64,000 nucleotides of DNA. Origin: Serilophus lunatus (lineage: Eukaryota; Chordata; Aves; Passeriformes; Eurylaimidae). A program made the position numbers and the translations under genes. Location: the NCBI GenBank assembly GCA_013399895.1, contig VXBA01003727.1:45490-109489 (forward strand). The letters run 5' to 3'. The notes beneath the pieces are model-generated. The model saw nothing but the letters and a program-made list of their open reading frames with translations. It made no database searches and had not been told where the DNA came from. Below are positions 23,801 through 37,544 of this stretch, piece after piece (position 1 is the first letter of the stretch; each line of letters opens with the position of its first letter).

Positions 23801-25311
23801 GGACCAAAGTGGTGGAGGTTTGTAATGATTTTGTTTATTTAAACTTACATTTCCAGGTTTATCCAGACTGTATTTAGGACTGTATCTCCATGTCATATAA
23901 AAAAGTACCTGTAACGGCTTAGAGACCATTTCACATCCTTTGTGTTCAGTCTCAGGAGGACAGCAGCGGTGAGCCAGGGCTGTGTGTGGAGCTGCCCAGG
24001 CATAGGAGGAAGCATACCTTTGTTCCCGCACTCTCCTTCACTGAATCACTCACAAATTAGATCCCTAATTTCACTGTCTGGTTGTAAGACTCTTGCAGTT
24101 TTGTTCTAGCCTTTGTGTGGACTTGGGGTGTGGGGGCTTTAATAGAAATTCAGAAGCTAGAACTTCCCAGCCTAGGAGTTGGTGGGGATCAGAGGGAAAT
24201 TCTGTGTAAGCAGAGCTAATAGTCATAAAGCATGATTCTCTGCGAGTAGAAAGATGATTAATGCAAGTGATTCAAGAAGACTTCTGTGAAGTTGCATAGT
24301 AGAGATCAGTGCAATGAGAAGATCCTTATATATGTCAAAAATATGCTTTTTTCCTCTCCAAAACAGGAAATTTGGGGCATTTGTTTGAACTGACAGTTCT
24401 GAATGTGCTTTACAGATCATTACATCATCCATAAAAATCTTTGTTGTAACATGATTATCACTCTGCTGTATATTCGCTCATTCCCACTAGGAATAATCCT
24501 GAACTGTCAGCGATTCTCTGTTGCCTTCTATCACTATTTACATAGCCAGCGATAATCCTCCTCTTCCTCACAGCCCCAGATTTTTGCATTGTGTCTGCAT
24601 CGTGCTTTGTTAGTCTCAACTCCAGTTTCTCTTCCTATGGATCCAGGCAGTCTGTGTAAGCTTTGTTCATTTCCTGTGTCTCTTGTTTTTACCCCTGCAC
24701 TGCTTCTGCAGACAGAGGGGCCCAGAACAAATCTCCTGGTGACTCCATACTCTTATTGTCTGTCAAGGCCAGTATGTTCCTCTGATTAACTCAATAGTAA
24801 GATGCATTTTACAGGTTGGGCTCTTCAAATACATGTTTTAGGCAGACAGACTTTCAAAACTAGAAGGAATGTGGTTAGTTGTTCACACCTTACTTCAATA
24901 CAGGACCTCTGAAATCTCTGGAGATGCATATATATTTATATAGATATATATACATACTATAAATGTAAGAAAACTTGGTTCTTACTAAATTCATATTGGA
25001 AACTTTCAAGCACTCAGTCACTCCGCCAGGTTTTGATGGAAGTAATCTTAAGCCCTTGTCTGAGAAATTAGCTTTGTTCATACATCGTGGTTCATACTCT
25101 GGGAAGAAAATGGGTCAACATGCCGTGGGCTTTCCATAGTTCCTTGTGTGAGTACAGTGCCTCTCCACTCAGAACTTTTCAGATTTTATGTATTGTTTGC
25201 TTTAGGGCAGAAGCCCGTGCAGATAGTCAGACAAAAACCAGACAGACCTTCTAGCAGTGAAGTACATAACATAGTTGAAGAACAATAGGGCCATTTCTCA
25301 GTGCTTTATTC

Positions 25312-25460
25312 CATAGAGAATCATAGGGGTTGACGTTTGAAGGGGACTCTAGGGATTATCTAGACTAAATCCTTGCTAAGAGCAGGCCCAAGCAGTTCAG
25401 GTTGCCAGGGCTGTGTCCTGCTGGGTTTTGAATGTCTCCAAACATGAGGAATTCATAACA
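25312..25460 (-). repeat. CR1 LINE 3' fragment, minus orientation
   Basis: The CATAGAGAATCATAGGGGTT tail is followed by GAAGGGGACTCTAGGGATTA, GCAGGCCCAAGCAGTTCAGG and TTGAATGTCTCCAAACATGA, the usual reverse-complement CR1 order. The copy is diverged and lacks an ORF. Confidence 0.85.
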
Positions 25461-28400
25461 CTATTTTTAGCATTTTTTGCGTGTGTTTGAGAATAAAAAA
25501 TCAGAATTTAGTTCATGCCTGCCAACTCCCCTATGACCTGCATCTGTTGACTCACTTACTTTTTTTTTTTTTTTTTACTTTAAGAATTCAACTCTGAAGT
25601 TTTAACTGTTTCTGTTTTGACTTTTGTTGTAAATTATTTTCCATTCTACACCCTAAAAATCTCCTTGCCTCTCTCAACATCTGTTTTGAAAAATTATTAA
25701 AAGAAAAGTATAAAAGAAAAGTATAAAAAGATAAATAATAGCATTACCGTACAAGCTCCCACGGAAATGAGGTACACACTCATCTGCTGTTAAAGACAGT
25801 CTTGTCCGGAGCATTTGTATATTTTTACTGCAGTTTGTAAATATAGAAGTGGATAAACGGAGTGGAAAGCTTCTGGTGAGTTCTCTATTTTTTGAATGAC
25901 CCCTCAAACTTTATGTCAGTCTTGACCGTAAAGCTATTTTTTGCCATTTGCCTTATTTTTTTAGACTTCTGCAATTTAAAAAAAAAATATTTCTGTGTTT
26001 CATGTATTTTTGTAACTGTGGAAACTATGAAGTGCTTAGGAGGAGTAGAGTTGATGCTTCTGTGGCTCATCTAGACAGCCAAATATTCAAATAGTTATGG
26101 GAGACTTTTTAGGGTTTTTTTAAGGTTAGAAGAATACACAAAAATGATCTGTAAGTTAATAATTTCTAAGGTAGATTAATGGTCTATGAAAAATGGAGAT
26201 TGATGTTACAGAAAATGGGGCTAGAAAATTATGGCTAATACATTAGAAGAAACTTAAGGAAATTCAGGCAAGGGAAATAAAGTTCAAAAAGAAAATGATC
26301 TATGAGGAAAGAGTGAGAACAAAGCTATAGTCCTGTTTTAGAAGGTCACAGCTGCAACAATGACAATGCAATTTTTGTGGTATATTTTAGTGGCGTGTAT
26401 TAATTAATTTATTTGTGTTGCAGATTTAGAAAAGATCTTGAGGGAAACAATATTTCAAATTATTGTATGTAACTGTGCTTTTGTGAATTTTTAGGAAAAA
26501 CTCCTGCCTTTATCACTGGTGATTTTGCTTTCTTGAACTCCAGAGAAGTATATCCTGATAACGGCTGGAACCTATCTGTGTGCTGTTTGAGAGATGATAT
26601 TCCATATTATTACTTTATAGTTGCCTGAGTGCTTCACTTCCAACAGTCAGTTTCCTGCAGGATTATTCTAGATACTGTTTAATTTTTGTGGAAGTTCTTG
26701 GCAGCTTTCTGAAAGATTGGCAACCCCTTCCACAGGGTTTAGAAACTTAGGCTGAGAGTAAGAGTAGGATCAATGTATGCACTGTCTGCTCAGTTGCCTA
26801 AAAGTAGGCATCTGGTGCCATTTCTGGTGTACTGTGGTGCATAAGACACATATATATGGCAGGCACATGTGACCTAACTCCGGTGACAGGCTTATGCCCT
26901 TCTAAATGGCATGTGGCAGCAAGGTGCGATGTGCTGTTATTGCTAATGGCACTAGCTTATCATTAGACATAGGATTTCATGTTATCTTGCTGTGTCTACT
27001 TGAAAGTGAGTGGACTCTCTTTGGCTGGAAACTTAAATACCTGCCATGATTATAATAATTTCTGTGTAGACAGAAAAAAAAAAAAGTAAGCATCTTACTC
27101 ATATTCTTATTTGTATGCATAGAATCTCAATTGAAAATATAACGACTCAGTTAACTGTGAAAGGCAAGTAGAAAAAGACTCTCAAATGCAGTCTCTAGTG
27201 CAAGCAGAAAATTCTGGTGAAGGCAGACTTTTAAATATCCCTCCTGGAAGCTGTCAGTCAAACTTGTAATTAATACCACAGGCTTTAAAGTGACACATAG
27301 TTCTGTGAGCAGTGTGGCCTAGTTTCCTATGAACATGTCTTGTGGCCGAATTGCTATGTTGATTCTGTGATGCCAAAAAAACCTGCACTAATAAAATATT
27401 TATAGGGCTTTTATACAATTGCCTGTTTCATGTAACTTTTAAGACTATAATCACATGAAAGCTTTCATGCATGTGCAAAATTTTATTGCATTTGTCTAAT
27501 GAGGTGAAACATTATTTTAGGATATGGAGAGAAAAGGGGGAAGAACCCAATCAGCTGTTAGCAAAATCCTCCTTTTGTTGGCAAACCAGGGTAAAAAAAT
27601 CAAGCTGAAAATCTAAGTTTTGAAGAAAATCTGCTCTGCATAAGAATGGAAGAACAGAGAGAACTAAAATGGCTTTAATGTCACAGTCTTGAAATGGCTG
27701 ATCCTTGTATGTTTGATGAACACCAGCATCAGCAAAGTGGTCCTCTCCATGCTTGGAGGGGTGGATGGCAGAGAATTACATGGTTCTTTTGAAGCCTTCA
27801 GTCCAGAGGACAGGTTTCGGAAAAGTCTAGACTCATTGGCTACTTCTTTACTAACCAATTAAACTTAATCTGAGACTATTCTTAGATTTTAGAGTATATA
27901 TGTGAATAAACTGATAACAAGCTGCTTGCCACAGTCTCGATCTTCTGTCCTTAGCACTTTCTCAGTTTTTCCTGTAGTTTGGAAGTTAGGGTGTTCTGTG
28001 GTGCACCTCCAGGAAACAATTGTATGCAGCCATCTTACTTTGAAGTAGAGCAGAGGTCCTAGCATCAATGCAAGGGTTTTTTATGTAACTTAGCTTCAGT
28101 GCTCAAAAACGTTTCTATGCACGTCTAGTGTGCTAGCCTTGGTGTCATTTCAGGATGTAATTTAGCAGGAGAAAGTGAGACAGTGCTGTGCAAAACATCC
28201 CCTTATCCCCATTTGCCTCTGTTTCTGGCCCCATGATTTCAGTACTCAGCATACCCTCCATGAGAAAAATAGATGTGACAAAAAATGAAACCAATTTAAA
28301 AAATAGAGATAAATTTATACTGTGTTTTAAAATGCAAGCGATTTCTGGAGAATCTGACTGTCAAGGAATTGGATATAAGGGAGTGTGTGGCATGGGGAAC

Positions 28401-31400
28401 CTGGGAGCAAGAAAGAGAAAGGACAAACCCTGATAAGGAGAAAGAAGAACAAGAGAGGTGAGAGTTTGGGAGACGACCTTCCCTTTGGCTGAGCAGGAGG
28501 TGTTGGATGAAGTCAGCTGTCTGCACAAGTATGAAAAATATATTTGATGGAGGCTTGGATTCACAAGCGCGCTTTCATTAGAAAGGCAGAGTTGTTTACT
28601 TATTAAGAGTTTGGACTAATGTAAATATTCTAGTAGATTTCTAGCTTCATTTATTTTTATTTTAATGGAGTGAAGCAATTGTGACACTTTAGCTAGGATT
28701 TTATTGCAGAAATCATTTTGATATAGCAAAAGAGATAAATGCAATGCTGTATACTAATTTCATGGTTTGCTGGATGTTTTTATGTTATCTCAGAAACATT
28801 AGGTGATACATAGTCTGACTTAATTTTGTGAATGAATAGTTTTGTAAGAGCAAATTGTTAACATTTTTTCCCTCTGACTTTCAAGATATGACTTGTAGGG
28901 TGGTGGTAGAGCTCTGATGAAGTTAGTGGTGCCTTGGGCAGAAAGAGTCTGCCTAAACAGATCTGTCTGAAATGACCAAAATTTATGTAGAAAGTGTTAG
29001 CAAAATCAGTAATCTGAAAAAAAATATTGTTTATACACTCTTCTGAAGGGAAATAATTAAGATACCGTGAAGATTCAATAAGGAATAACTTGTGGCCTGC
29101 TGTATTAGTACGCTTGTTAACTAATTTACAACATAGGGATGAAACAGGATGCATGGGAGTCAGCCTGTGGGTTTGCAATTTCAAAACTCATGAAGCATAA
29201 AGGAGTGTGGTCCTTGTGAAGCCTTCTCAGAATCTGGGCTTGGGTGAAGGATTTGGGTAACTCGCTATGATCTCAGACTGAGTTTTGCCTGGCATGTGTC
29301 ACAAATTTGGTATAATTTTTGTGCCTCCCTCAATGTGACTTTAGCCTCCCAGTGCATGTTTGGAAGTTTCCAAATCTGAATTTGAAAAAAAAGGCTTTTT
29401 TTTTTTTTTTTTATTTGCATTCTACAGTGCAGGTTTGAAATATGTAATTATGAAAAATTGTTCTTATTTTTGTAACTGTAAACGCTCTTTTTTTGTATGT
29501 ATAGTTGTATATATTATTTACTATGGGCTCTTTCAAGTTGGAATTTCATGTTGTGTTAGTACAGGAATACTGTTCCTCCTCATTGTGGATCACATTCATC
29601 AGTACCTGTAAGAGTAAGTTTGAGGAATATTTTATTTATGAATGAACTACCCTGTATCCACACAAAAGCAAGCATGGGATCCTTCTAGCATGTTTTCACG
29701 CAGCCTGTGAAGTTTCCACGTGAATCTGTGTGGGAACTGTTGACCCACCTCTCCTGAATCCTGTGTGCCACTAATTTTTTGTTTGGTTGTTTGTTTGTTT
29801 TTTTGTTATGCAGCAATAAAGCCCAGAACCCTTTGCTATGCTGTGAAAGTGCACATTTTTCCAGAGCCATGCATATGAACTCTCTGATTGAAGAACATCA
29901 CTTTACTGGTTCTCTTTAATAGCTTCATGCGTGGAATTGCATTGACATATGCAAGGATGCAATAAACCAGAAACAAACCCAACAACAAAAACCAGACTTT
30001 GAGTGTCTTGAATGACTTGCTGTAGCACTGCATCAGAGTTCACTGTCCAGAGGAGAGTAAACAGAAACTATTTTTGAAGTGACAGGCCAGAGTAAAATTG
30101 TCTAACACTCTTCATTTTACTGATGCATTGCATGGAGGTCCAGAAGCCACATTAGAGAACTGTAATCCTTCATCAGAGCATTTGTTTGGTTGCCTAACAT
30201 CTGTGGATTGTTAAGATAAGTTATTACACAGACCTGCTTTAGTTTAGATTAGTTTGGACCACATCCCAGTATATTCAATCAGGATATAATTCCTGCATGC
30301 CGCTAAACTGCTTGCTCCACATACTTCTTTAAAAATGTTTTTCAATATACAGTTTTGTCACTGAAACTCCTCTGTCACGCAAGTTTTGGTTTTGGTTTTT
30401 TTTTCCTCTTAAAGAAAAGCTTTTATTTTTCTTTTTGGACCGAATATATCTCAAGGCAACATAGAATTTGTTAATTCCTGAAGAGATTCCTAAACAGGGA
30501 TGGTAGTATAGCTTCTATGTGAGTATAATGCAGATTTCCTACATGTGTAGTCTGTGGTGATTGGTATGTATTGTGTCCAAACGTCAGAGTTTAAAGGCTG
30601 CAGTAAGAAAATAGTTTTGTCTAGTATTATATGTCTAGTATTTCTTCCTTCAGCATTCTGTATTTTTTGGTGTCTATTTGTGCATAAGCTATTCCTATTT
30701 TTTTGCATTTCATAAGGTTTTGCATAAAAGTAATTACAGTACGAAAGCTGATTATGTAAATTAATAGTAATTTATTGAAGTTTATTACATACTTTATACG
30801 TATCTTAAATTATCAGATACAATCGATTGTAATTGAAGTACACCTTTATGCATTTAAATGGTTTGCATACATACACATGTAATTTAATTGGAATATTTAA
30901 ATTTTACTTTAGTACTCCTCATCCTTCCTTTAAGCAAATTATAGTTGATAAATTTTTTTATTAACATTTTTTCAACTTTTCTTGGAAACCGATAAAATAC
31001 AGGTAATGACATTTTTTGTTAATGACCTTGGTTTATAGCACTGACATAGATTTTGTACACAGACACGTGTACATACACACTCTTGCTGTCTAATGAGCTA
31101 AAAATTGTCAGATTCTATAAAGGCATTTTAAAATGTGAGGTTTTTTCCTTTTAGTCTTGCTGGATTTTCCGAATATCTGTAATAATAATCAGATAGACAA
31201 AAAGTCTGTTCTATTTAGAACAGATAGTCTGATACACTGAATCTCTTTGTGAGGTGTACTAGATGGAGGAAAATAGATATATTGGAATCAGAGTTTGGTT
31301 TAGTTCTGGTTTTGCTGTTTTTGTTAAAGGACTAGCATTATTTTTGTCAAAGTTGCTGTGCCTATTATTCTACTGAATGTTGTCTGGTTTTGTCATAATA

Positions 31401-31504
31401 TATGCTTATGCCCCTATTGGAATAACTGTAGCTTTTGATTACGTTTCAGAGGTTTTAATTAATTTATTAATTGATACTTTATTATCCTTAAATAGAAGAA
31501 ATAA

Positions 31505-31548
31505 AACAATCCAGATACAAGGGATATATAACAATCCAGATACAGGGA
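31505..31548. repeat. Local direct duplication
   Basis: AACAATCCAGATACA occurs at about 31505 and 31530, separated by a short AT-rich spacer. It is a small two-copy duplication in intronic sequence. Confidence 0.8.
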
Positions 31549-33027
31549 AAAGAGGTAGATTTCTTTTTGTGGTTTGGTCAAACAGCGCAGAAATGCATTT
31601 AGAAGTTCTGATGTAGTTTTGAAACCTAAGCAGATAGTCTATTTCAGGGTGTTTTAAATAAATCTCAATTATTTTAATTATGTAAAATGCCTAAATTTTT
31701 CATCATGCCATATAAGCCAAGCAGCTTCCGCTCCAGGCCAGAGAGTAAGAGAGCTTGGTACCAAACCTTTATCTGTTGCAATTTCTTCCATGAAGCAATT
31801 ATTTTTTCTCTTCTTTTTAATTTTTAAGTGTTGCATAATTTTGTGAATCATTCATATGTTTACACAAAATAATTTAAGCATATTTTTCCTTCCAACTTGT
31901 GTCATCCTTCTTCACTTTATTATCATTTTACCCATTCTTTTATTCTTTCCATATTAAATGAAAATATTTTCATTACCATTTTCCTTATTAACGATCTGCT
32001 TTGTTTCCTCTCATCTCTTTTTATTTCTGGCAAAAATCCTCTCTCATATATTCGTCATGCATATTGTCTTTTTTGTTCTCCTGGCTCAAAACTCCTTTTA
32101 TCCTTGTCTCAAATTTTTCTTGAATTTTCACACACTTTAGATTCTTGATTAACCTTTTATTTTTTGTCTGATGATTTGATCCTGTACATAATACTGTCTC
32201 GTACTGTATAAAGCCTTGAAACATAGAGTCATGAACATGTGTGTGCTCCTGTTTATCTGTGTATAAGAAATGAAAAGAAAAAAATTTAAAAAATCCTAAA
32301 CACCACCGTCTATGTACACAGCTTAATTGTGATTTCCAGGGAAGCTTTTGTTTATATATTATTTGCAGCTGTAGCTGGTACTTTTGCATTCTTTTCATTT
32401 AGTTTTCTATTAGTAGATTTTTTTAGGTCTTACTTTAAACCTCTGGTAAGTAGATGCTGTAGATGTAGGTAAAACCATGCACAATATATGCTGAATTTAT
32501 TTGAAGGATAATTTTGAGTGATGTTATGTGAGGACATTTAATTAAAAGGAAATACTGTATCAGTTTTCTGTGGTAACAGAAGTTGGGAGTTAGCTAGGCA
32601 GGATTCTGCCACCTGAGGTGCAGGTCCTGTTTACAGTCTGATGGGCTTGTCTGTCCTGACAGTGATTAACACCAATGAAAATAACCCAACCCACTCCTCC
32701 CAGCTGCATCAACACCAGCAACAAGTGTTGCTCATGTTGTCGATATCTGTTTGAAAGAGAGCTAGGGCTCGGCTGAAGGAGGATTGCTACAGGTAGGACT
32801 GATGTATATTGACAACACATTTTGGAGAAGCTTGTGTAGCATGTGCCTGTAGGATGCTTTGCTCTAGCCAGTGCAGTCAGTGCTTGGAGAAGCATGTTCT
32901 GGGTCTTGTCATGAGCACCGGCCTCACTAGTTCAGAGAGTGAGAAATTGTACTTGCTCTGTGATAGTGCACATGCATTTCAGAGTTGAGAGGAAGTTCCA
33001 CTGACTCTTCTTGTTGTCTTCAAATAG

Positions 33028-33371
33028 GTTATGTGGGTATGCAATTTATGTCGAAAGCAACAAGAAATCCTAACGAAATCTGGAGCGTGGTTTTTTGGAA
33101 GTGGACCACAGCCCTCACCCAGCCAGGACGGAACACTGAGTGATACGGCAACTGGTGGAAGCTCGGATGCACCGAGAGAAAAGAAAGCAAGACTTCAAGA
33201 GCGATCAAGATCACAGACTCCCTTAAGTACAGCAGCTGCCTCATCACAGGAAATCTCTTCTTCCAGTGTGCAGCCTGACCGCAGGAAAGGAGCAGAAGTA
33301 TTGCAGCCGGCTATGGGCCCAGACCAAAAACAACCTTCATCAAGGTCTAGAAGTGAACCTCCAAAAGAGAG
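33028..33371 (+). CDS. RIMS1: RIMS1 exon: end of zinc finger, SGAWFF motif, linker
   Basis: This 344-nt exon (114 codons plus two bases) has acceptor AG at 33026-33027 and donor GTAATG at 33372. It opens with VMWVCNLCRKQQ, whose Cys5 and Cys8 complete the zinc finger. SGAWFF follows at residues 18-23, the motif that in rabphilin and RIM proteins reaches a pocket on Rab3. The rest is a polar linker with DGTLSDTATG, basic ARLQERSRSQTPLSTAA and SRSRSEPPKE. WFFGSG and DGTLSDTATG distinguish RIM1 from RIM2, which has WFYNSG here as I recall. Its final AG joins the first G of the next exon to make Arg. An apparent in-frame stop at 33373-33375 is created by intron bases and is not used. Confidence 0.96.
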
Positions 33372-35511
33372 GTAATGCTTTCTATCTTTATAGAGCTTCA
33401 CAATTATAAATGCTTGGCCTTGTGTATGTTTAGAACTCTGCAAAAACAAAGAGTAAGTTGATTTACTGAGAAGGATAAATTTTTGCTAGCAAATACATTG
33501 TCGGATTTGATCTGTGCATCAGAAATGAGGGAAAAAGCATGTATTTTAGAGGTATTCCCATGTACTTCAATGCATTTGGGTGTACTCTTTCAATATATAA
33601 TTGTAGGTTACTTTTAAATTTTAAATTTGATGGGTATTTTAAAGTTATTAAACAAAGAGCAAGCCTTTAACTTTACTCGANACACCCAAACAATCAAAAA
33701 CTACACCCTATGGAGTCCTAGCACTTATCCTTATGTGTTATATTTTTATCAATGATAGTCCCAATTTTATTAATAAAAATAATACAATTGAAGGATCTCA
33801 TTTACACCTGCAAAGTTAACATTCATGAAGAACATCAGTAGCACCATCTTCAATTCAGATTAAAGCCAACCAGAAGAAAACTATTATCTTTTAAGTGAGT
33901 AAATGAGTTAATTCCTGAGCTGCATTCACTGTAATGAATGAGTTGAAGAGTAGCAAATAAAGAGAGGCTAATTTGATGAAGCATTTGCTGTTCTTTTGGC
34001 TGCTGCTTGGCAGATGGCAGAGCAGTTGAGGAGGGAGCCTGTGGCAACAAAGTGAGTGTGCTACAGAAGATTCTCCCTTGGCCAGAATGGTTGATGATTT
34101 TTTTGCTAACTATTGGAGCTGAAAATGGATTATGAGCAGTAGCTAGTATCTTAGTGTGTGGGTGAGATCTTTTTGGGTTTAACTGTATTAAAATTCAGGT
34201 TAATTTTATGTATATATATTATGTAAACAAACACATGGCACCCTCCTCTAATTCATTTGTCTTTTTACTAGGAAAGCCCCTGAGAGCAGTTGTCACTTTT
34301 AGGGCAGCAAAACACTTTTTATTTCTGCTTTGCTGTTCAAAAAGCGAGATGGTTATATTAATTATACCAAAAGTAGTCTTCTCTACTTGTCATTGAGCGT
34401 TCCAAATGAAGTCCAAGGGTTCTGGTTGAAGAGCACCTATGGTAAGCTCAGGTCCCATTTATTGTCAAAAACTCAGGAGGAACCAGAGATGGGTGAAAAA
34501 AAAGAGATATGAGCTTAATGTGGATGATGTCCAACTTTGTTCTGTCAGATGCTGCTGTGAGGATCTTTGATATGTAAGCCAAAGAAACATTAGTTGTAGA
34601 AGATACAGTGCCACAAAAAAAGTCCTAATGACTTCATCCTGGTGCAAGGTCATCTCAAATATACTGTGTAGCTGTGTTCATTCTTCTTCAAAATCTATGG
34701 ATTCATCTGTAAACTGGTAAACAAAAGGGCAACTGGAATGATGGGAGAAATAAAAATATCCAGCATAAGAAAATTTTATTATCCTTTGACTGCTTATTTT
34801 CCTGCTGAAGAACATGAAAGAGGAGAGAAAACAAGTTTCATGCAGTTTCATTATTCATTGTTTAGTACTTTGTATAGAGGAATAAATGTTTCATCCTCTT
34901 TTATTACTAGAGAAAGGAATGTCATTAATTTATTTCAAGGAATCAATCTGCTTTTCTTTATATGCTTATGAAATGGGCACTTCTTTTTAGAGTTTTGATA
35001 AAGCAAACTAAGTCAAATGTTGTTTCTGGATATATTGTCTTTTGCATTTTTTTTTTATATCTGTATTATTTCTTTGTGTAATATTATTGTTGTAGGTATT
35101 TATATCTGTCAGGGCACGCGAATTGTCTGGTCAGTCTGTAAATCTCGTGACTGCTGCCAGAAAAATTGAGAACATACTCCAGTACTCTATCATAGTGATG
35201 CAGTTACTACAAAGACAACTTTGAGTCTTCCTACTTATGTGGGCAAATTCTCTTTATCTGTATGTATCCGTGTTAATATTCTTTTTGGTTGGATCATACA
35301 TAATTTATAGTTTTGCTGACTCTGAGAGTTGTTAGGGATTAGAAAATAAAAGACAGGAGGATTAAAAGATTTTAATCATATTAACGGATCCAGTACTTTT
35401 CTGGTTTGCCATAGCTTATCTTGGTTTATAATCTGTTTTCCATAACTGTGTATGCAAGTATTTCTATTTTCTGGTCAATTCTTCATATTACTGTACTCAT
35501 TTTCATTGCAG
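33372..35511 (+). other. RIMS1: RIMS1 intron (2,140 nt)
   Basis: Intron between two coding exons, GTAATG to TTTCATTGCAG. It is AT-rich and contains the only ambiguous base of the window (N at 33681). No repeat family or exon was recognised inside. Confidence 0.85.
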
Positions 35512-36383
35512 GAAGAAGGCAGTGTTGGTTTCTGACCAGAATGGCAAAGGTTTAAAGGGTGAGCGTAAACGTGTGCCAAAATCCTCAGTTCAAAAAGAAG
35601 GACCAACTGATGACAGGGAGCGTAAAGAACGGCATGAAGGTAGAAGGCTGGAGAAAGGCAAGTCACAGGACTACCCAGACTTGCCAGAGAAACTTGAGGA
35701 AGGCAAATTGCCTGATGATGAAAAACAAAGGCTGGAAGATGAATATCATACTCGTTACAGGAGTGACCCCAATCTGGCGAGATATCCTGTAAAACCGCAT
35801 CCTGAGGAGCAGCAGATGCGCATGCATGCAAAAGTTTCTAGAGCACGACACGAGAGAAGACACAGTGATGTAGCTTTGCCACACACTGAAATGGAGGAAG
35901 CGGAGGTACCTGAGAATAAATTAGGAAAACGCTCACAATTACAGGGAACTCAGGACAGAAAATCTCTTGTGGAAACTCAGAGGTCGTACTCTATAGACAG
36001 AACAGGTGATGTAAGAATTTCTGTTTCTAAACAATTAACTAATCATAGCCCACCAACTCCCAGGCATAGTCCAGTTCCTATAGAACACATAGAATACAAG
36101 AACCACGATTCCTTTATAAAACAGAGCCGCCTTGATCCTAGCTCTGCTATTCTCATGCGAAAAGCAAAGCGGGAGAAAATGGAGACCATGCTAAGGAATG
36201 ATTCCCTTAGCTCTGACCAGTCGGAATCAGTGCGGCCATCCCCTCCAAAGCCTCATAGAGCAAAAAGAGGCGGAAAGAAAAGGCAGATGTCAGTTAGTAG
36301 CTCAGAGGAAGAAGGGGCATCAACACCAGAATATACTAGCTGTGAAGATGTGGAGATAGAAAGTGAAAGTGTCAGTGAAAAAG
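35512..36383 (+). CDS. RIMS1: RIMS1 exon: basic/Ser-rich linker before the PDZ domain
   Basis: This 872-nt exon completes Arg from the previous exon, continues KKAVLVSDQNGKG and ends EKG in phase 1 before donor GTAAGG at 36384. It encodes about 290 residues of probably disordered, highly charged linker: KERHEGRRLEKGKSQDYPD, then RYRSDPNLARYPVKP, MRMHAKVSRARHERRHSDVA (RRHS is a basophilic-kinase-type site), KQLTNHSPPTPRHSPVP, KREKMETMLRNDSLSSDQSE and the acidic STPEYTSCEDVEIESESVSE. These blocks match mammalian RIM1. The middle part, after VALPHTE, lacks the Ala/Pro-rich GC-rich sequence that I recall for the human protein and reads as ordinary polar sequence. In mammals this region precedes the PDZ domain. 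Apparent starts at 35522 are internal, and the open frame past 36383 is intron read-through. Confidence 0.96.
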
Positions 36384-37544
36384 GTAAGGACTTTTCTGTA
36401 TATTATGCACATGGCCATGGTTTGGGAAAAAAAATAAAAATCTGTATTTTTCTCTCTCTTTTCCTCTTTTTTAATCATACACTCTTCTAATTCCCCTTGC
36501 CTTTTTTATTTCCCAACTGAGAAGTGTCTTATACCTGATTTGCTTTACAATGTTTCCTTGTGTATCATTAGACGAGGTGGTTACAGGTAGAATCGGCTGA
36601 CGAGTTTGTTTTTCATTTTCTTCCCTCTTTCACCTAGAGCTGACAAAATTTAAGTGTTCTAGTTTATTCTCTCCATGATGTCTGTACTTCTTTGGTCATT
36701 GCTTCATTCTTTTTTTCTGTATATAGAATAGTTTTCTATAAATGAATTGAAATGAAAAGCAACTTCTGTAACAGTCAGAGAAGACTATTATAAAGTATCA
36801 TAACCTTACTAACACCTCAGTTTTAAGATTTGAATTTTTACTACATTCAATAAAATGTCAAAAATCTGTCAAGCCCAAGGACAAAATACAGGGCAAGGGG
36901 AGTGTTATGTAGGAAAGAAATGTGAATTGACAAAGTTGTTGTATAGATTTTTTTTTTGTTGAGCTAAGAAGTATATTTGAGATCTGTTATTTCAGTTTGT
37001 CTTCTTTTGTTGATGGTAACATATAGCAGTAAGGAATAAGTTGTAGTACACTGTGTGCTTTTAAACAAAGTCATTCTGGCTGAAGGAATGAATCAAATTC
37101 ATGAACAGTGAACAGATAGAATAAGCACTGTCAGAAAAGACTGTGGTAGAACTTAGCAACTATCTTATAACCCTGCTTTGTCTGTATTTGTGCTGAAAAT
37201 GCCAAAGGCTTCTCTGCATTGCCTTTTAGTTCCTCTCACTGTTTCCTGACATGTCTTTAATTCATATATGCTAAACTGTCTGTCTGTCTTTATCTGACGT
37301 TGTGGTATCCTAGCCTCCCCTAAAGCTCCAGGTGCACAAGTAAAAGAGAGAACATTTGTCTCCTATCCTATCTGAATAACTGCTTGTTTTAACTTTCCAA
37401 GCATGAACTTTTCCATTCAAAATATGGAAGCTTTCTCTTCTGCTCATTTTGTAGAGGGATGATGATCATGCATTAAAATCTTATTCCAGATTCCACTAAA
37501 ACATAAAAAAATCCCACTTTTTTGACTGTGAGTTTTCTGAAATA

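Larger units (their letters stand above)
8768..33027 (+). other. RIMS1: RIMS1 intron, about 24.3 kb
   Basis: This intron separates the first zinc-finger cysteines and the microexon from the last two cysteines. It holds a degenerate CR1-like stretch near 10.0-10.3 kb, CR1 fragments at 13.2, 14.2 and 25.3 kb, microsatellites at 12.96 and 20.8 kb, poly-T runs at 25560-25576 and 29396-29412, an inverted repeat at 19048-19170 and a small duplication at 31505-31548. Between these I see AT-rich intronic sequence without supported exons, tRNAs or other RNA genes. An internal first exon for the shorter RIM1beta isoform could lie in one of these introns, but I could not identify one. Confidence 0.75.

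Noticed and set aside
35522..36490. 322-codon open frame as a stand-alone gene
   Set aside because: The apparent start is an internal GTG codon and the end reads through the GTAAGG donor at 36384. Only 35512-36383 is exon.
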